From: Pedobacter westerhofensis
Lineage (GTDB): Bacteria; Bacteroidota; Bacteroidia; Sphingobacteriales; Sphingobacteriaceae
NCBI RefSeq assembly: GCF_900182595.1
Contig: NZ_FXTN01000011.1
Coordinates: forward strand, 124,001-188,000
DNA: 64,000 bases
Reading direction: 5' to 3'
The position numbers and the translations under genes were made by a program. Positions 41,784-50,179 of the stretch are shown in pieces; within the stretch, counting starts at the first letter, position 1, and each line of letters begins with the position of its first letter. The notes under the pieces were generated by a model, which did not search any database, had not been told where the DNA came from, and worked only from the letters and a program-made list of their open reading frames with translations.

Positions 41784-43643
41784 ATGAACTTATTTACAAG
41801 GACTAATCTATTATTGGTACCCGCAATGCTTGTTTCAGCTGTTGCCACGTACGCACAGGTTTCAGCTCCCGCAGCTTATGGGGCATTGCCAAGCGCAAGA
41901 CAGCTGAAATGGCAGGAAACGGAAATGTATTGCATTATTCATTTTACACCCACCACGTTCCAGAATAAAGAGTGGGGCTACGGAGATGCCGATCCTTCAA
42001 TTTTTAATCCTGCTAAATTTAACGCAGACCAGATTGTTGCTGCGGCAAAATCGGGAGGTTTTAAAGGGATCGTATATGTTGCCAAGCATCATGACGGCTT
42101 TGCACTATGGCCTACAAAAACATCAAAATACAATATCAGCGAAAGCCCATGGAAAAACGGCAAAGGAGATATGGTGAAAGAGTTCCAGCTCGCTGCACAG
42201 CAGGAAGGGATGAAATTCGGGATCTACTGCTCTCCATGGGACAGAAGCAATACCACTTACGGAACTCCGGAATATGTAAAAGTTTACCGTCAGCAAATCA
42301 CCGAACTGTATAGCAATTATGGCGATCTGTTCATGAGCTGGCATGATGGCGCCAATGGCGGCGACGGGTTTTACGGCGGAAAGAACGAAAAAAGAAAGGT
42401 TGACCAGTCTAATTATTACGACTGGATGAACACCTGGGCCATTACCAGGAAACTTCAGCCAAATGCTTCCATATTTAGTGATATCGGCCTGGATGTAAGA
42501 TGGGTGGGAAATGAAAAAGGGCTTGCGCCTGAAACAAGCTGGTCTACCATCACTATTAAAGGCAAGGACGGACATACACCTATGCCGGGATATATGGACG
42601 ATTACAATCTTGGCAGCGGTACCAGGGGCGGAGAAAAATGGATTCCTTTTGAAGGTGACGTAGCGCTAAGACCGGGCTGGTTTTATCATCCTGAGCAAGA
42701 CAACCAGTTAAAAACTACAGCGCAACTGTTCAATATCTACTGTAACTCTGTAGGCCGCGGCGGAGCACTTGACCTTGGCCTTTCGCCAACAGCAGAGGGT
42801 ATCCTGCATCCCAATGATGTGGCAGCGCTGGCGGCATTTGGTAAATATCTGAAAGAGGTATTTGCAGTTAATCTGGCGAAACAGGCAATTTTCAGTGTAA
42901 GTAATGTACGTGGTAAACAACAAAAAGCATATGGCACAGCAAATCTGACAGATGCAGACCGCTACAGCTACTGGGCAACAGATGATAACGTTCACCAGGC
43001 AACAGTAAACCTGTCCTTTAAACAGCCTGTCCGTTTCTCTATCATACAGCTCCGTGAAAACATTAAACTCGGTCAGCGTATCGACAGCGTGGAGGTAGAA
43101 GCCTTTCAAAATAACCAGTGGATCAATATCGCAAAAGCGTCCAGCATCGGTGCCAACAGGATTATCCGACTGGCAGAAGAGCAAACTGCAGCTAAAATCC
43201 GCATCAGGGTATATGCCCCGGTAAGTATTGCCCTGAGTGAGGCCGGCCTTTATCTCGCCCCAAAAATTAAAGAAGTAAGTACCGCTAAAAGCGATAATGT
43301 ATTTGATAAAAGCTCATGGAAGGTTGTAAATGATAACAATTCTATCACCATTGACATGGGTTATCCTCTGATTTTTTCTGCACTCAGCTATCTGCCTGAT
43401 CAGGAAAAATCTTCTGCAGGTGCCATTCAGAAATATGAGCTGCTAACCAGTGAGGATGGCACTGCATGGAAAAGCATCAGCAGTGGCGAGTTCTCCAATA
43501 TCGCGGCCAACCCTATCCTGCAGCGGATCAGCCTGCCGCAACCAGTGGCTGCGAGATATATCAGACTGATCTCTAAACAGGCTGTTCCCGGCAACGGCGG
43601 AAAAGTACAGCTGGATGCTGCACAAATTGAAATTTATAAATAG
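41784..43643 (+). CDS. GH29 alpha-L-fucosidase
   Basis: The 619-residue protein has a signal peptide ending at TYAQ (about residue 24). The TIM barrel shows WQETEMYCIIHFTPTTF, GIVYVAKHHDGFALWPTKTSKYN near 95-117 (the GH29 HHDGF motif), YCSPWDRSN and the nucleophile motif FMSWHDGANG near 185. The C-terminal 130 residues (DNVFDKSSWKVVNDNNSITIDMG) form an F5/8-type C, carbohydrate-binding-like module. It releases L-fucose; the sequence style is nearer the alpha-1,3/1,4 subgroup (GH29B). It is a single-gene unit on the opposite strand to the PUL. A TTG-initiated frame from 41748 is rejected. Confidence 0.9.
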   Translation: MNLFTRTNLLLVPAMLVSAVATYAQVSAPAAYGALPSARQLKWQETEMYCIIHFTPTTFQNKEWGYGDADPSIFNPAKFNADQIVAAAKSGGFKGIVYVAKHHDGFALWPTKTSKYNISESPWKNGKGDMVKEFQLAAQQEGMKFGIYCSPWDRSNTTYGTPEYVKVYRQQITELYSNYGDLFMSWHDGANGGDGFYGGKNEKRKVDQSNYYDWMNTWAITRKLQPNASIFSDIGLDVRWVGNEKGLAPETSWSTITIKGKDGHTPMPGYMDDYNLGSGTRGGEKWIPFEGDVALRPGWFYHPEQDNQLKTTAQLFNIYCNSVGRGGALDLGLSPTAEGILHPNDVAALAAFGKYLKEVFAVNLAKQAIFSVSNVRGKQQKAYGTANLTDADRYSYWATDDNVHQATVNLSFKQPVRFSIIQLRENIKLGQRIDSVEVEAFQNNQWINIAKASSIGANRIIRLAEEQTAAKIRIRVYAPVSIALSEAGLYLAPKIKEVSTAKSDNVFDKSSWKVVNDNNSITIDMGYPLIFSALSYLPDQEKSSAGAIQKYELLTSEDGTAWKSISSGEFSNIAANPILQRISLPQPVAARYIRLISKQAVPGNGGKVQLDAAQIEIYK

Positions 43644-43664
43644 GTAATAACAGTATAATATATT

Positions 43665-43720
43665 TAAGATCAGGCTACACGAAGTAACCACGGAGTTCCT
43701 TTACGGCGAGCCTGATCTTA
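43665..43720 (-). repeat. Inverted repeat spanning the 3' end of the sigma factor gene
   Basis: TAAGATCAGGCT (43665-43676) and AGCCTGATCTTA (43709-43720) are perfect complements 32 bases apart. One arm is coding, the other overlaps the stop codon and the flank. It could act as a terminator for the sigma gene or the converging fucosidase gene, or stabilise the 3' end. Confidence 0.5.
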
Positions 43721-44274
43721 GATTTAACGGTTCCTAGCGGGATTTGAAGCTCATCAGATACTTCAGCCTGGGTATACCCATGAAAGTAGACCAGATCAAG
43801 TATCTGCTTTTGCGACGCTGTAAGTACACACATCAGCTCCCTCACTCCTATGGAGTCTGTCCTGTCCGGCACATAGTGATAAGAATCAACCTGGCAAAAG
43901 ACACTGTCAATATCCTCATTGCGGGTGCTCTTGGAAAAAGTCTTTCCCCTCTTATAATCGATTGCAGAATTACGCGCCAGGCGTGCCATCCAGGTAAAGA
44001 GTTTGCCCTTTTCAGGATCAAACGTTTCAATGGATTTCCAAATTTTCACAAAGGAATCCTGAAGGATATCTTCTGCGATCTCCCGTGCAGGCACTACCCT
44101 AAGGATAATTCCTAACAGTGGCGAAGCATAGAGATGATATAATCTTCTAAATGATAAGTTATTGCGATCCTGAAGATCACGAACAAATTTAGCTTCCAGG
44201 CTATCAAGACAATCCTGATTGTCAAAATGCGCTGTAGTTTCGGGAATAGTCTCAAGTTCTGCTAGCATCATCAT
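43675..44274 (-). CDS. ECF-type RNA polymerase sigma factor
   Basis: The 199-residue protein has sigma region 2 (FRRLYHLYASPLLGIILRVVPAREIAEDILQDSFVKIW, residues 40-78, and FTWMARLARNSAIDYKR near 93) and region 4 (LTASQKQILDLVYFHGYTQAEVSDELQIPLGTVKSKIR, residues 150-187). It directs polymerase to an unknown regulon. No anti-sigma factor, SusC/D pair or histidine kinase adjoins it, so its control is not visible. ATGs at 44271 and 44268 are possible. Its 3' end lies inside a 12-bp inverted repeat (43665-43676/43709-43720) that extends past the stop codon. Confidence 0.9.
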   Translation of the reverse strand: MMMLAELETIPETTAHFDNQDCLDSLEAKFVRDLQDRNNLSFRRLYHLYASPLLGIILRVVPAREIAEDILQDSFVKIWKSIETFDPEKGKLFTWMARLARNSAIDYKRGKTFSKSTRNEDIDSVFCQVDSYHYVPDRTDSIGVRELMCVLTASQKQILDLVYFHGYTQAEVSDELQIPLGTVKSKIRLAVKELRGYFV

Positions 44275-44625
44275 ATTAAAGTATTAATTAAATTAGCTCT
44301 AGTAAAATTAGCCCCTAAACATGTGATTACAAAAGGAATTTGCCGTTCATTCCATTCACTTTTCGCTTCCAGAGAATAAGACCTGAAGACGCTTATTTTC
44401 AGCACGATAAGTATTTTGTGGACATTAATTTTTGCGATTATTTGTTGAAACAGGATTGATAGAATAGAATATCTTTTTCAAAGCACTGAAAAATCAGATG
44501 GATTTCCCGGCCCTGCGGAGCATGAACAAAAGGAACAGTTGAAAACATCTTGCGTTATTGCAGACGCTTATCCGATTTGACAGTAAAATAACCCTTTGGC
44601 CGCAAAATGGACTTATCTTCGCAGT
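44275..44625. other. Divergent promoter region, sigma factor and SelO
   Basis: About 350 bp with no supported reading frame. It must contain both promoters. A TATCTTCG box (44614-44621) lies four nucleotides before the SelO ATG, with TTTG at 44595-44598. I see no other structure. Confidence 0.6.
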
Positions 44626-46182
44626 ATGGATAACTTAAGTACCAAGGCTTTTGAAAAAGTATTTGTCTCTACCTTTGAAGGCGACCATAGCGGTGACCTG
44701 CAGCCGAGACAAACTCCCGGCGTTTTCTACAGCAAAGCAATACCTACTCCGGTTAAACAACCGGAATTACTGGCCTGGTCTGATGAGCTTGCCGCTGAAC
44801 TGGGGATAAGCGCACCAAATGAACAGGACATCAGCATCCTGGGCGGAAATCTGGTTACTCCTACCATGTATCCCTATGCCAATTGTTATGCCGGCCATCA
44901 GTTTGGGAACTGGGCAGGTCAACTGGGCGACGGACGTGCAATTACCCTTGGAGAATGGACTTCAGCTGCTAAAGGAAGTTTTGAACTGCAGCTTAAAGGT
45001 GCCGGCCCCACCCCCTATTCCCGCAGGGGCGATGGCCGTGCAGTACTGCGCTCCTCGATCCGTGAATACCTGATGAGTGAGGCCATGCACCACCTGGGAG
45101 TGCCCACAACCCGGGCGCTGGCACTGGTAGCTACGGGCGACCAGGTTTTGCGCGATATGTTTTATGACGGCAGAACAGCCTATGAGCCCGGCGCTGTGGT
45201 CATGCGCAGTGCGCCAAGCTTTTTACGTTTCGGAAGTTTTGAAATGCTGGCTGCACGACAGGAAACTGCACAATTACAAAAACTTACAGACTGGACAATA
45301 GAAAAATTCTATCCCCACATTACCGGAGAGCATAAAACGATCACCTGGTTTAAGGAAGTGATGGACAGGACTGCCGCACTGATTGTAGAATGGCTGAGAG
45401 TTGGCTTTGTACACGGTGTAATGAATACCGACAACATGTCTGTCCTCGGGCTTACAATAGATTACGGGCCATATTCTTTTCTCGATGACTATGATCCGGG
45501 CTTTACCCCAAATACCACCGACCTGCCCGGACGCAGGTATGCATTTGGCCGTCAGCATACGGTAGCTTACTGGAACCTGGGCTGTCTGGCAAGTGCCATA
45601 GCGCCTTTGTTTGAAAATACTGAAGAACTTTCTGCCGCACTGGAGGACTTTAAAATTATCTACCTGGAAAAATATTATGCTATGATGGGCAAAAAGCTGG
45701 GCCTTGATGAAGTACAGGAGGATGATCACCAGCTGATTGACGACCTGGAAGAAACGCTTGACAGGATTAAACCTGATATGACCATCTTTTTCCAGTTGCT
45801 GATCTCGCTTCCTGCAGCTCCACAAAACGCGGAAAGTATAATGCAGCATTTCAGTCCTTCATTTTACCGGGAGCCGGACACCGCATCACTGGAGAAGTTA
45901 AGCCATATGCTGCAAACCTATCAGAACAGGTTTGGGAAGAACAAAATAACAGAAGATGCCGCCAAATCAATGATGAAATTAAATAATCCTCGTTTCATCC
46001 TCAGGAACTATCTGCTGCACCAGGCGATACAGGAAATGGAAAAGGGAGAAAGTACTCTCTTCAATAACCTTGAGGAGGCAATGAAAACCCCATATTCAGC
46101 TGATCATGATGAATTCTTTAAACTGCGGCCTGAATGGGCTGCTACACAGCCGGGCAGCTCTACACTTTCCTGCAGTTCTTGA
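44626..46182 (+). CDS. selO: SelO/YdiU protein adenylyltransferase
   Basis: The 518-residue pseudokinase-fold enzyme transfers AMP from ATP to Ser, Thr or Tyr of proteins. Family motifs are clear: YAGHQFGNWAGQLGDGRAI near residue 90, LQLKGAGPTPYSRRGDGRAVLRSSIREYLMSEAM near 125-158, VVMRSAPSFLRFGSFE near 192, and HGVMNTDNMSVLGLTIDYGPYSFLDDYDP near 265-295 with the metal-binding Asn and Asp. The protein ends SCSS; eukaryotic SelO has selenocysteine where this Cys stands. The ATG at 44626 is preferred over 44596 because a -7-like element lies just before it. Confidence 0.93.
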   Translation: MDNLSTKAFEKVFVSTFEGDHSGDLQPRQTPGVFYSKAIPTPVKQPELLAWSDELAAELGISAPNEQDISILGGNLVTPTMYPYANCYAGHQFGNWAGQLGDGRAITLGEWTSAAKGSFELQLKGAGPTPYSRRGDGRAVLRSSIREYLMSEAMHHLGVPTTRALALVATGDQVLRDMFYDGRTAYEPGAVVMRSAPSFLRFGSFEMLAARQETAQLQKLTDWTIEKFYPHITGEHKTITWFKEVMDRTAALIVEWLRVGFVHGVMNTDNMSVLGLTIDYGPYSFLDDYDPGFTPNTTDLPGRRYAFGRQHTVAYWNLGCLASAIAPLFENTEELSAALEDFKIIYLEKYYAMMGKKLGLDEVQEDDHQLIDDLEETLDRIKPDMTIFFQLLISLPAAPQNAESIMQHFSPSFYREPDTASLEKLSHMLQTYQNRFGKNKITEDAAKSMMKLNNPRFILRNYLLHQAIQEMEKGESTLFNNLEEAMKTPYSADHDEFFKLRPEWAATQPGSSTLSCSS

Positions 46183-46198
46183 TCAGAACTGCAGTTAG

Positions 46199-47179
46199 CT
46201 ACAGCTGGTTCTGGTTTAAGCTCCCCTTTTCGGCATCTGTAAGGTTCTGCAGGGTGGTCTCGGCAATCTCTGTGAGCGCTTCCGTAGTGAAAAATCCCTG
46301 GTGTGCGGTGATCAGCACATTTGGAAAACTCATCAGCCGCAGAATCTGTTCATCAGCAATCAGGCTTTCTGACAGGTCCCTGAAAAAGAGTTTGTCTTCC
46401 TGTTCGTAAACATCAATTCCAAGATACCCCAGTTTACCGCGTTTCAAAGCTTCAATTGCGTCGTTGCTGTCCAGTATTGCCCCCCTGCTGGTATTGATCA
46501 GCATTACCCCATCTTTCATTTTATCAAAGCTCTGATGATTGACCATATGCTTTGTATGCTCATTTAAAGGACAGTGAATGGAAATTACGTCGGCCGTGGA
46601 AATCAGGGTATCGTAATCCTGGAGCTGAATATAGGAAGGAACGTCTTTTGGCATAGGGTCGTATGCAAAAACCGCTGTACCAAAGCCCTGCATAATTTTC
46701 GCAAAGGCCAGGCCAATCTGCCCCAGTCCAATGAGGCCCACCTTTTTACCATGCAGGTTAAAACCGGTAAGGCGTTCCAGTGAAAAATTCCCCTCCCTGA
46801 TCCTGTTATAGGCTTTGTGGGTCTTACGGTTAAGCGTCATGATCATCGCTACCGCATGTTCAGCAACAGCTTCGGGCGAATAGGACGATACACGGAAAAC
46901 ACTGATGTGTAAGTCTTTTGCCGCCTGCAGGTCAACCTGGTTAAACCCCGCACACCTTAAAACCAGGGTTGAGATGCCCAGATGCCGCAGCGCTTTTAAG
47001 GTTTCCGCGTCTGCCACATCGTTTACAAATACGCAAACCGCATTACAGCCATCGGCCAGTATTGCTGTTGCAGCATTTAAAGCGGGTTCCAGAAACAAAA
47101 GATCATGCCCGAAATCGGCATTCACCCTGTTAAAAGATTCCCTGTCGTAAGACTGTGTACTAAAAATAGCGACTTTCAT
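46199..47179 (-). CDS. D-isomer 2-hydroxyacid dehydrogenase (D-lactate dehydrogenase-like)
   Basis: The 326-residue protein has the split substrate domain (residues 1-100 and 298-326) and a Rossmann domain with VGLIGLGQIGLAFAKIM near residue 147. Catalytic residues are the Arg of LINTSRGAILD near 232, the Glu of DVYEQEDKLFF near 260 and the His of ITAHQGFFTTEA near 296. It interconverts pyruvate or another 2-ketoacid with the D-2-hydroxyacid using NADH; the closest type is fermentative D-lactate dehydrogenase (LdhA). It is a single gene between the converging SelO gene and dnaA. Confidence 0.9.
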   Translation of the reverse strand: MKVAIFSTQSYDRESFNRVNADFGHDLLFLEPALNAATAILADGCNAVCVFVNDVADAETLKALRHLGISTLVLRCAGFNQVDLQAAKDLHISVFRVSSYSPEAVAEHAVAMIMTLNRKTHKAYNRIREGNFSLERLTGFNLHGKKVGLIGLGQIGLAFAKIMQGFGTAVFAYDPMPKDVPSYIQLQDYDTLISTADVISIHCPLNEHTKHMVNHQSFDKMKDGVMLINTSRGAILDSNDAIEALKRGKLGYLGIDVYEQEDKLFFRDLSESLIADEQILRLMSFPNVLITAHQGFFTTEALTEIAETTLQNLTDAEKGSLNQNQL

Positions 47180-47259
47180 CTTTGAATTTTTCTAAAGATA
47201 AACTTTAAAAATCCAAAAAGACCTGAAGAAGATCAGTGATTCAGATGATGAAGATCATT

Positions 47260-48690
47260 TTAGCCGAGTTTCAGTTTTTTCTGGATATCTGTTACATATC
47301 CTTTAAATTTTTTGTCGGTATCAATCAGGTCTTCAACAGTCTGGCAGGCATAGATTACTGTTGAGTGGTCCCTGCCACCATAAAATGCACCGATACTCTT
47401 TAAGGACGACTTGGTGAGGCTTTTAGAAAGATACATGGAGATCTGGCGTGCCTGAACAATCTCGCGTTTGCGTGTAGGGGATTTAACCATATCAACAGGA
47501 ACTTCAAAATATTCACATACCAGTTTCTGGATGTAATCCATTGAAATTTCCTTTGTGGTATTTTTAATAAAATTCTTCAGCATAGACTTAGCCAGAGAAA
47601 GGTCGATATCTTTTCTGTTTAATGTAGACTGGGCAAGCAGGGAAACCATGGCTCCCTCCAGTTCACGCACGTTATTGTCGATATTATTTGCCACGTACTC
47701 AACTACCTCTGCAGGAAGTTCAATACCGTCAGCGTACATCTTTTTTCTCAGGATGGCGATTCTTGTTTCCAGATCAGGAATCTGCAGATCTGCAGAAAGC
47801 CCCCATTTGAAACGGCTGAGCAAACGCTCCTCTAATCCCAAAAGATCTTTAGGCGGCTTATCAGAAGTGATAATAATCTGTTTGCCCGACTGGTGCAGGT
47901 GGTTAAAAATATGGAAAAAGATATCCTGTGTTTTCTCTTTTCCTGCAAAATTATGTACATCATCCATGATGATCACATCCATGGCCTGATAAAAGTTCAC
48001 AAAATCGTTAATCGTATTGTTTTTTAAGGACTCTACAAACTGCTGGCAGAATTTTTCGCATGACACAAAAATAACCAGTTTGTCTGGCTGGCTGCGCCTG
48101 ATCTCATTTCCAATTGCCTGTGCCAGGTGGGTTTTCCCCAATCCTACGGCACCATATATCATCAGCGGATTGAATGATGTTGCGCCGGGTTTTGCGGCCA
48201 CAGCGAAGCCCGCAGAGCGCGCCAGACGGTTGCAGTCACCTTCAACGTAACTCTCAAACGTGTAATTTGTATTGAGCTGGGGGTCTACATTCAGCTTTTT
48301 TAAGCCCGGAATGATAAACGGGTTTTTGATATCCTTATTGATAGAAACAGGAACCGGCATCGACTGAATCTTGGAAGCAGCTCCGTTACCGTTTGAGGGC
48401 ATGCTTGTGGTATAGGGCGAGCCACTGTTAGAGGACTGGTCAACCACAATATTGTATTCGAGACGGCCTTCTTCGCCCAGCTGCTGTTTAACGGTCTTGC
48501 GCAGCAGCCCAACATAATGTTCTTCCAGCCATTCGTAAAAGAATAAACTCGGCACTTGTACGGTTAATACATTGCCTTCCAGTTTTAAAGCAGAGATAGG
48601 TTCGAACCAGGTTTTAAAACTTTGGACCGGGATATTATCCTTGATAATCTGGAGACAGTTATTCCATACTTCAGTACAAGTTTTTTCCAT
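47260..48690 (-). CDS. dnaA: Chromosomal replication initiator protein DnaA
   Basis: The 476-residue AAA+ protein has domain I (CTEVWNNCLQIIKDNIPVQSFKTWFEPI, residues 4-32) and a variable Ser/Asn-rich domain II (residues 88-125). Domain III has Walker A GAVGLGKTHLAQAIGNE near 180, Walker B VIIMDDVHNF near 243 and sensor SRFKWGLSADLQ near 300. Domain IV carries the DnaA signature GGRDHSTVIYAC near 440. It binds DnaA boxes, melts oriC and loads the helicase. Three DnaA-box-like 9-mers lie upstream at 48856-48907, so this may be the origin end of the chromosome. Confidence 0.97.
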   Translation of the reverse strand: MEKTCTEVWNNCLQIIKDNIPVQSFKTWFEPISALKLEGNVLTVQVPSLFFYEWLEEHYVGLLRKTVKQQLGEEGRLEYNIVVDQSSNSGSPYTTSMPSNGNGAASKIQSMPVPVSINKDIKNPFIIPGLKKLNVDPQLNTNYTFESYVEGDCNRLARSAGFAVAAKPGATSFNPLMIYGAVGLGKTHLAQAIGNEIRRSQPDKLVIFVSCEKFCQQFVESLKNNTINDFVNFYQAMDVIIMDDVHNFAGKEKTQDIFFHIFNHLHQSGKQIIITSDKPPKDLLGLEERLLSRFKWGLSADLQIPDLETRIAILRKKMYADGIELPAEVVEYVANNIDNNVRELEGAMVSLLAQSTLNRKDIDLSLAKSMLKNFIKNTTKEISMDYIQKLVCEYFEVPVDMVKSPTRKREIVQARQISMYLSKSLTKSSLKSIGAFYGGRDHSTVIYACQTVEDLIDTDKKFKGYVTDIQKKLKLG

Positions 48691-48960
48691 ATTTCTTTTA
48701 ATAAACTAGAGGTTTTCAGATTAAATCACGGCCTAATATTCTGCCGTTTTGGGAGGGCGAAGATCCAAAAAATTACTAACAAAAAAAGATTAAATTTCAT
48801 CTATTTCGTAAGTCGTTAACAGGCAAACCAATACAATGACGAATTTTAAAATTTCTGTTAATAACTTATAAACAACGGGAAAGTAGTGTTTAAAAGTATG
48901 TGTATAAACATACAATCAAAGATCCGGGGAACCTGGTAAAAGGTAAGGATGGCTGAGATA
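48691..48960. other. Candidate oriC / dnaA regulatory region
   Basis: The AT-rich region upstream of dnaA contains TTATACACA on the minus strand (48899-48907), an exact match to the DnaA box TTATNCACA. It also contains the weaker 9-mers TTATAAACA (48866-48874, plus) and TTATTAACA (48856-48864, minus). The AT-rich tract GATTAAATTTCATC lies nearby. It could be the chromosomal origin or only the autoregulatory region of dnaA. No coding sequence is present. Confidence 0.45.
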
Positions 48961-48984
48961 ACATCTATATATATTTATCTGAAA

Positions 48985-49019
48985 GGATTAGCTCTGTCTG
49001 TCATCAACAGAGCTAATCC
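48985..49019 (-). terminator. Terminator of the Ohr gene
   Basis: A perfect 13-bp stem, GGATTAGCTCTGT/ACAGAGCTAATCC, with a nine-base loop, lies 50 bp past the Ohr stop codon and is followed by TTTC on the minus strand. Confidence 0.75.
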
Positions 49020-49071
49020 CGGGATAGTAAGATTCATCCCTCCCCAATATGGAGGAGATTGCGGAAGCAGG

Positions 49072-49497
49072 TTAAACGATCTCCAGTTCTACCTCGATAT
49101 TACCGCGGGTAGCGTTAGAATACGGGCAAACCTGATGTGCTTTTTCGGCAAGCGACTGAGCAACTTCGGGAGTTACTCCCGGGATAGAAATCTGTAGTTT
49201 TACGGACAGTCCAAAACCGCCGCTGCCGGTCTTGCCAATACTTACCTGTGCAGTCACTGTGGTCTCTTCGGTTTCAACTTTTGCAGTCCTGATCACCAGG
49301 CTCAAAGCACTGTCAAAACAAGCGGCGTAACCCGCGGCAAATAGTTGTTCCGGATTGGTATATGCCCCGCCCCCGCCTCCAAGTTCCTTTGGCGTTCTCA
49401 CCTGTAAGTCCAGCACGCCGTCTGATGATTTAACGTTTCCGTTTCTGCCGCCTGTTGCTAAAGCTTCTGCAGTATATAATTTCTCGATCTTTTCCAT
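49072..49497 (-). CDS. ohr: Organic hydroperoxide resistance protein (Ohr, OsmC family)
   Basis: The 141-residue thiol peroxidase has the Ohr layout: LYTAEALATGGRNGNVKSSD, then TNPEQLFAAGYAACFDSAL with the peroxidatic Cys near residue 60, and AEKAHQVCPYSNATRGN with the resolving Cys near residue 124. It reduces lipid and other organic hydroperoxides using dithiols. The two Cys and the Arg of the active site are all present. No OhrR regulator is adjacent. Confidence 0.94.
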   Translation of the reverse strand: MEKIEKLYTAEALATGGRNGNVKSSDGVLDLQVRTPKELGGGGGAYTNPEQLFAAGYAACFDSALSLVIRTAKVETEETTVTAQVSIGKTGSGGFGLSVKLQISIPGVTPEVAQSLAEKAHQVCPYSNATRGNIEVELEIV

Positions 49498-49631
49498 GAT
49501 GTTTGAACATATATTAGAAACTTATGTTTTGATAACAATCATTATGATTTGATTATGACAGCAATATTCCAAAACTATTTTCAAATGCTCCGGTTATAGA
49601 AAGTATAAAATTAAACTAATCCCATCTACCT

Positions 49632-50087
49632 ATGGAAACCAATAAAGAAATCATAAGCGATTTAAAAGAACTGCTGTCTATTGTAAATGACGGCAAAGAA
49701 GGATATGAATCTTCAAGTGAAGCTACAGAAAAAATTGAACTGCAGGGCGTATTTTTAAAGTATGCTGCCCAGCGTGCAGGATATGCGGCAGAACTTAAAG
49801 CGCATATCGCAACACATGGTGGTGATGCAGACAATGAAAGCGGAGGTGTCCTGGGTGCTTTGCACCGTACCTGGATAGACATCAAACAGGCGCTGAGCAG
49901 TAAAGAAGATGCTGCTATTCTGGAGGCTATCGTTACAGGCGAAAAAGCGGCACTGGATAAGTACGACGAATACATCAGTGACTATACTGACCATGCAGAC
50001 CATATCGACCTGCTGAAAAGACAAAGAGAAGGTGTGCTTGAAGCACTGAAAGAGATTGAATCTTTATTGGTTCAGCACAAATCTTAA
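49632..50087 (+). CDS. PA2169-family four-helix-bundle protein (DUF2383)
   Basis: The 151-residue all-helical protein matches the PA2169/DUF2383 family: EIISDLKELLSIVNDGKEGYE at the start, LKYAAQRAGYAAELKAHIATHGGD near 45-66, GALHRTWIDIKQAL near 77 and CEx-like GEKAALDKYDEYI near 105. The fold is ferritin-like and may bind metal, but no function is established. Members are often stress-induced, in keeping with the neighbouring Ohr gene. It ends at a strong terminator. Confidence 0.9.
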   Translation: METNKEIISDLKELLSIVNDGKEGYESSSEATEKIELQGVFLKYAAQRAGYAAELKAHIATHGGDADNESGGVLGALHRTWIDIKQALSSKEDAAILEAIVTGEKAALDKYDEYISDYTDHADHIDLLKRQREGVLEALKEIESLLVQHKS

Positions 50088-50104
50088 CCAGCATTCCCAA
50101 AAGT

Positions 50105-50141
50105 AAAGGAGCCGTATCAGAAAAACTGATACGGCTCCTTT
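50105..50141 (+). terminator. Terminator between the PA2169 and fabV genes
   Basis: A 16-bp perfect stem, AAAGGAGCCGTATCAG with its complement, closes on a five-A loop and serves the plus-strand gene and probably the converging fabV as well. Confidence 0.9.
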
Positions 50142-50179
50142 GTTAAAGGCCAGGTACTGCCCGATGTTACTGCAGGAAT

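Noticed and set aside
44626..46182. SelO as a selenoprotein
   Set aside because: The C-terminal position is a normal Cys codon followed by Ser-Ser and a stop; no in-frame TGA with a SECIS element was seen.
48930..48975. GGCTGAGATAACA resembling part of a TPP riboswitch
   Set aside because: The second conserved half (CCTGATC...GGnTAATGCC) is absent and no thiamine gene follows.
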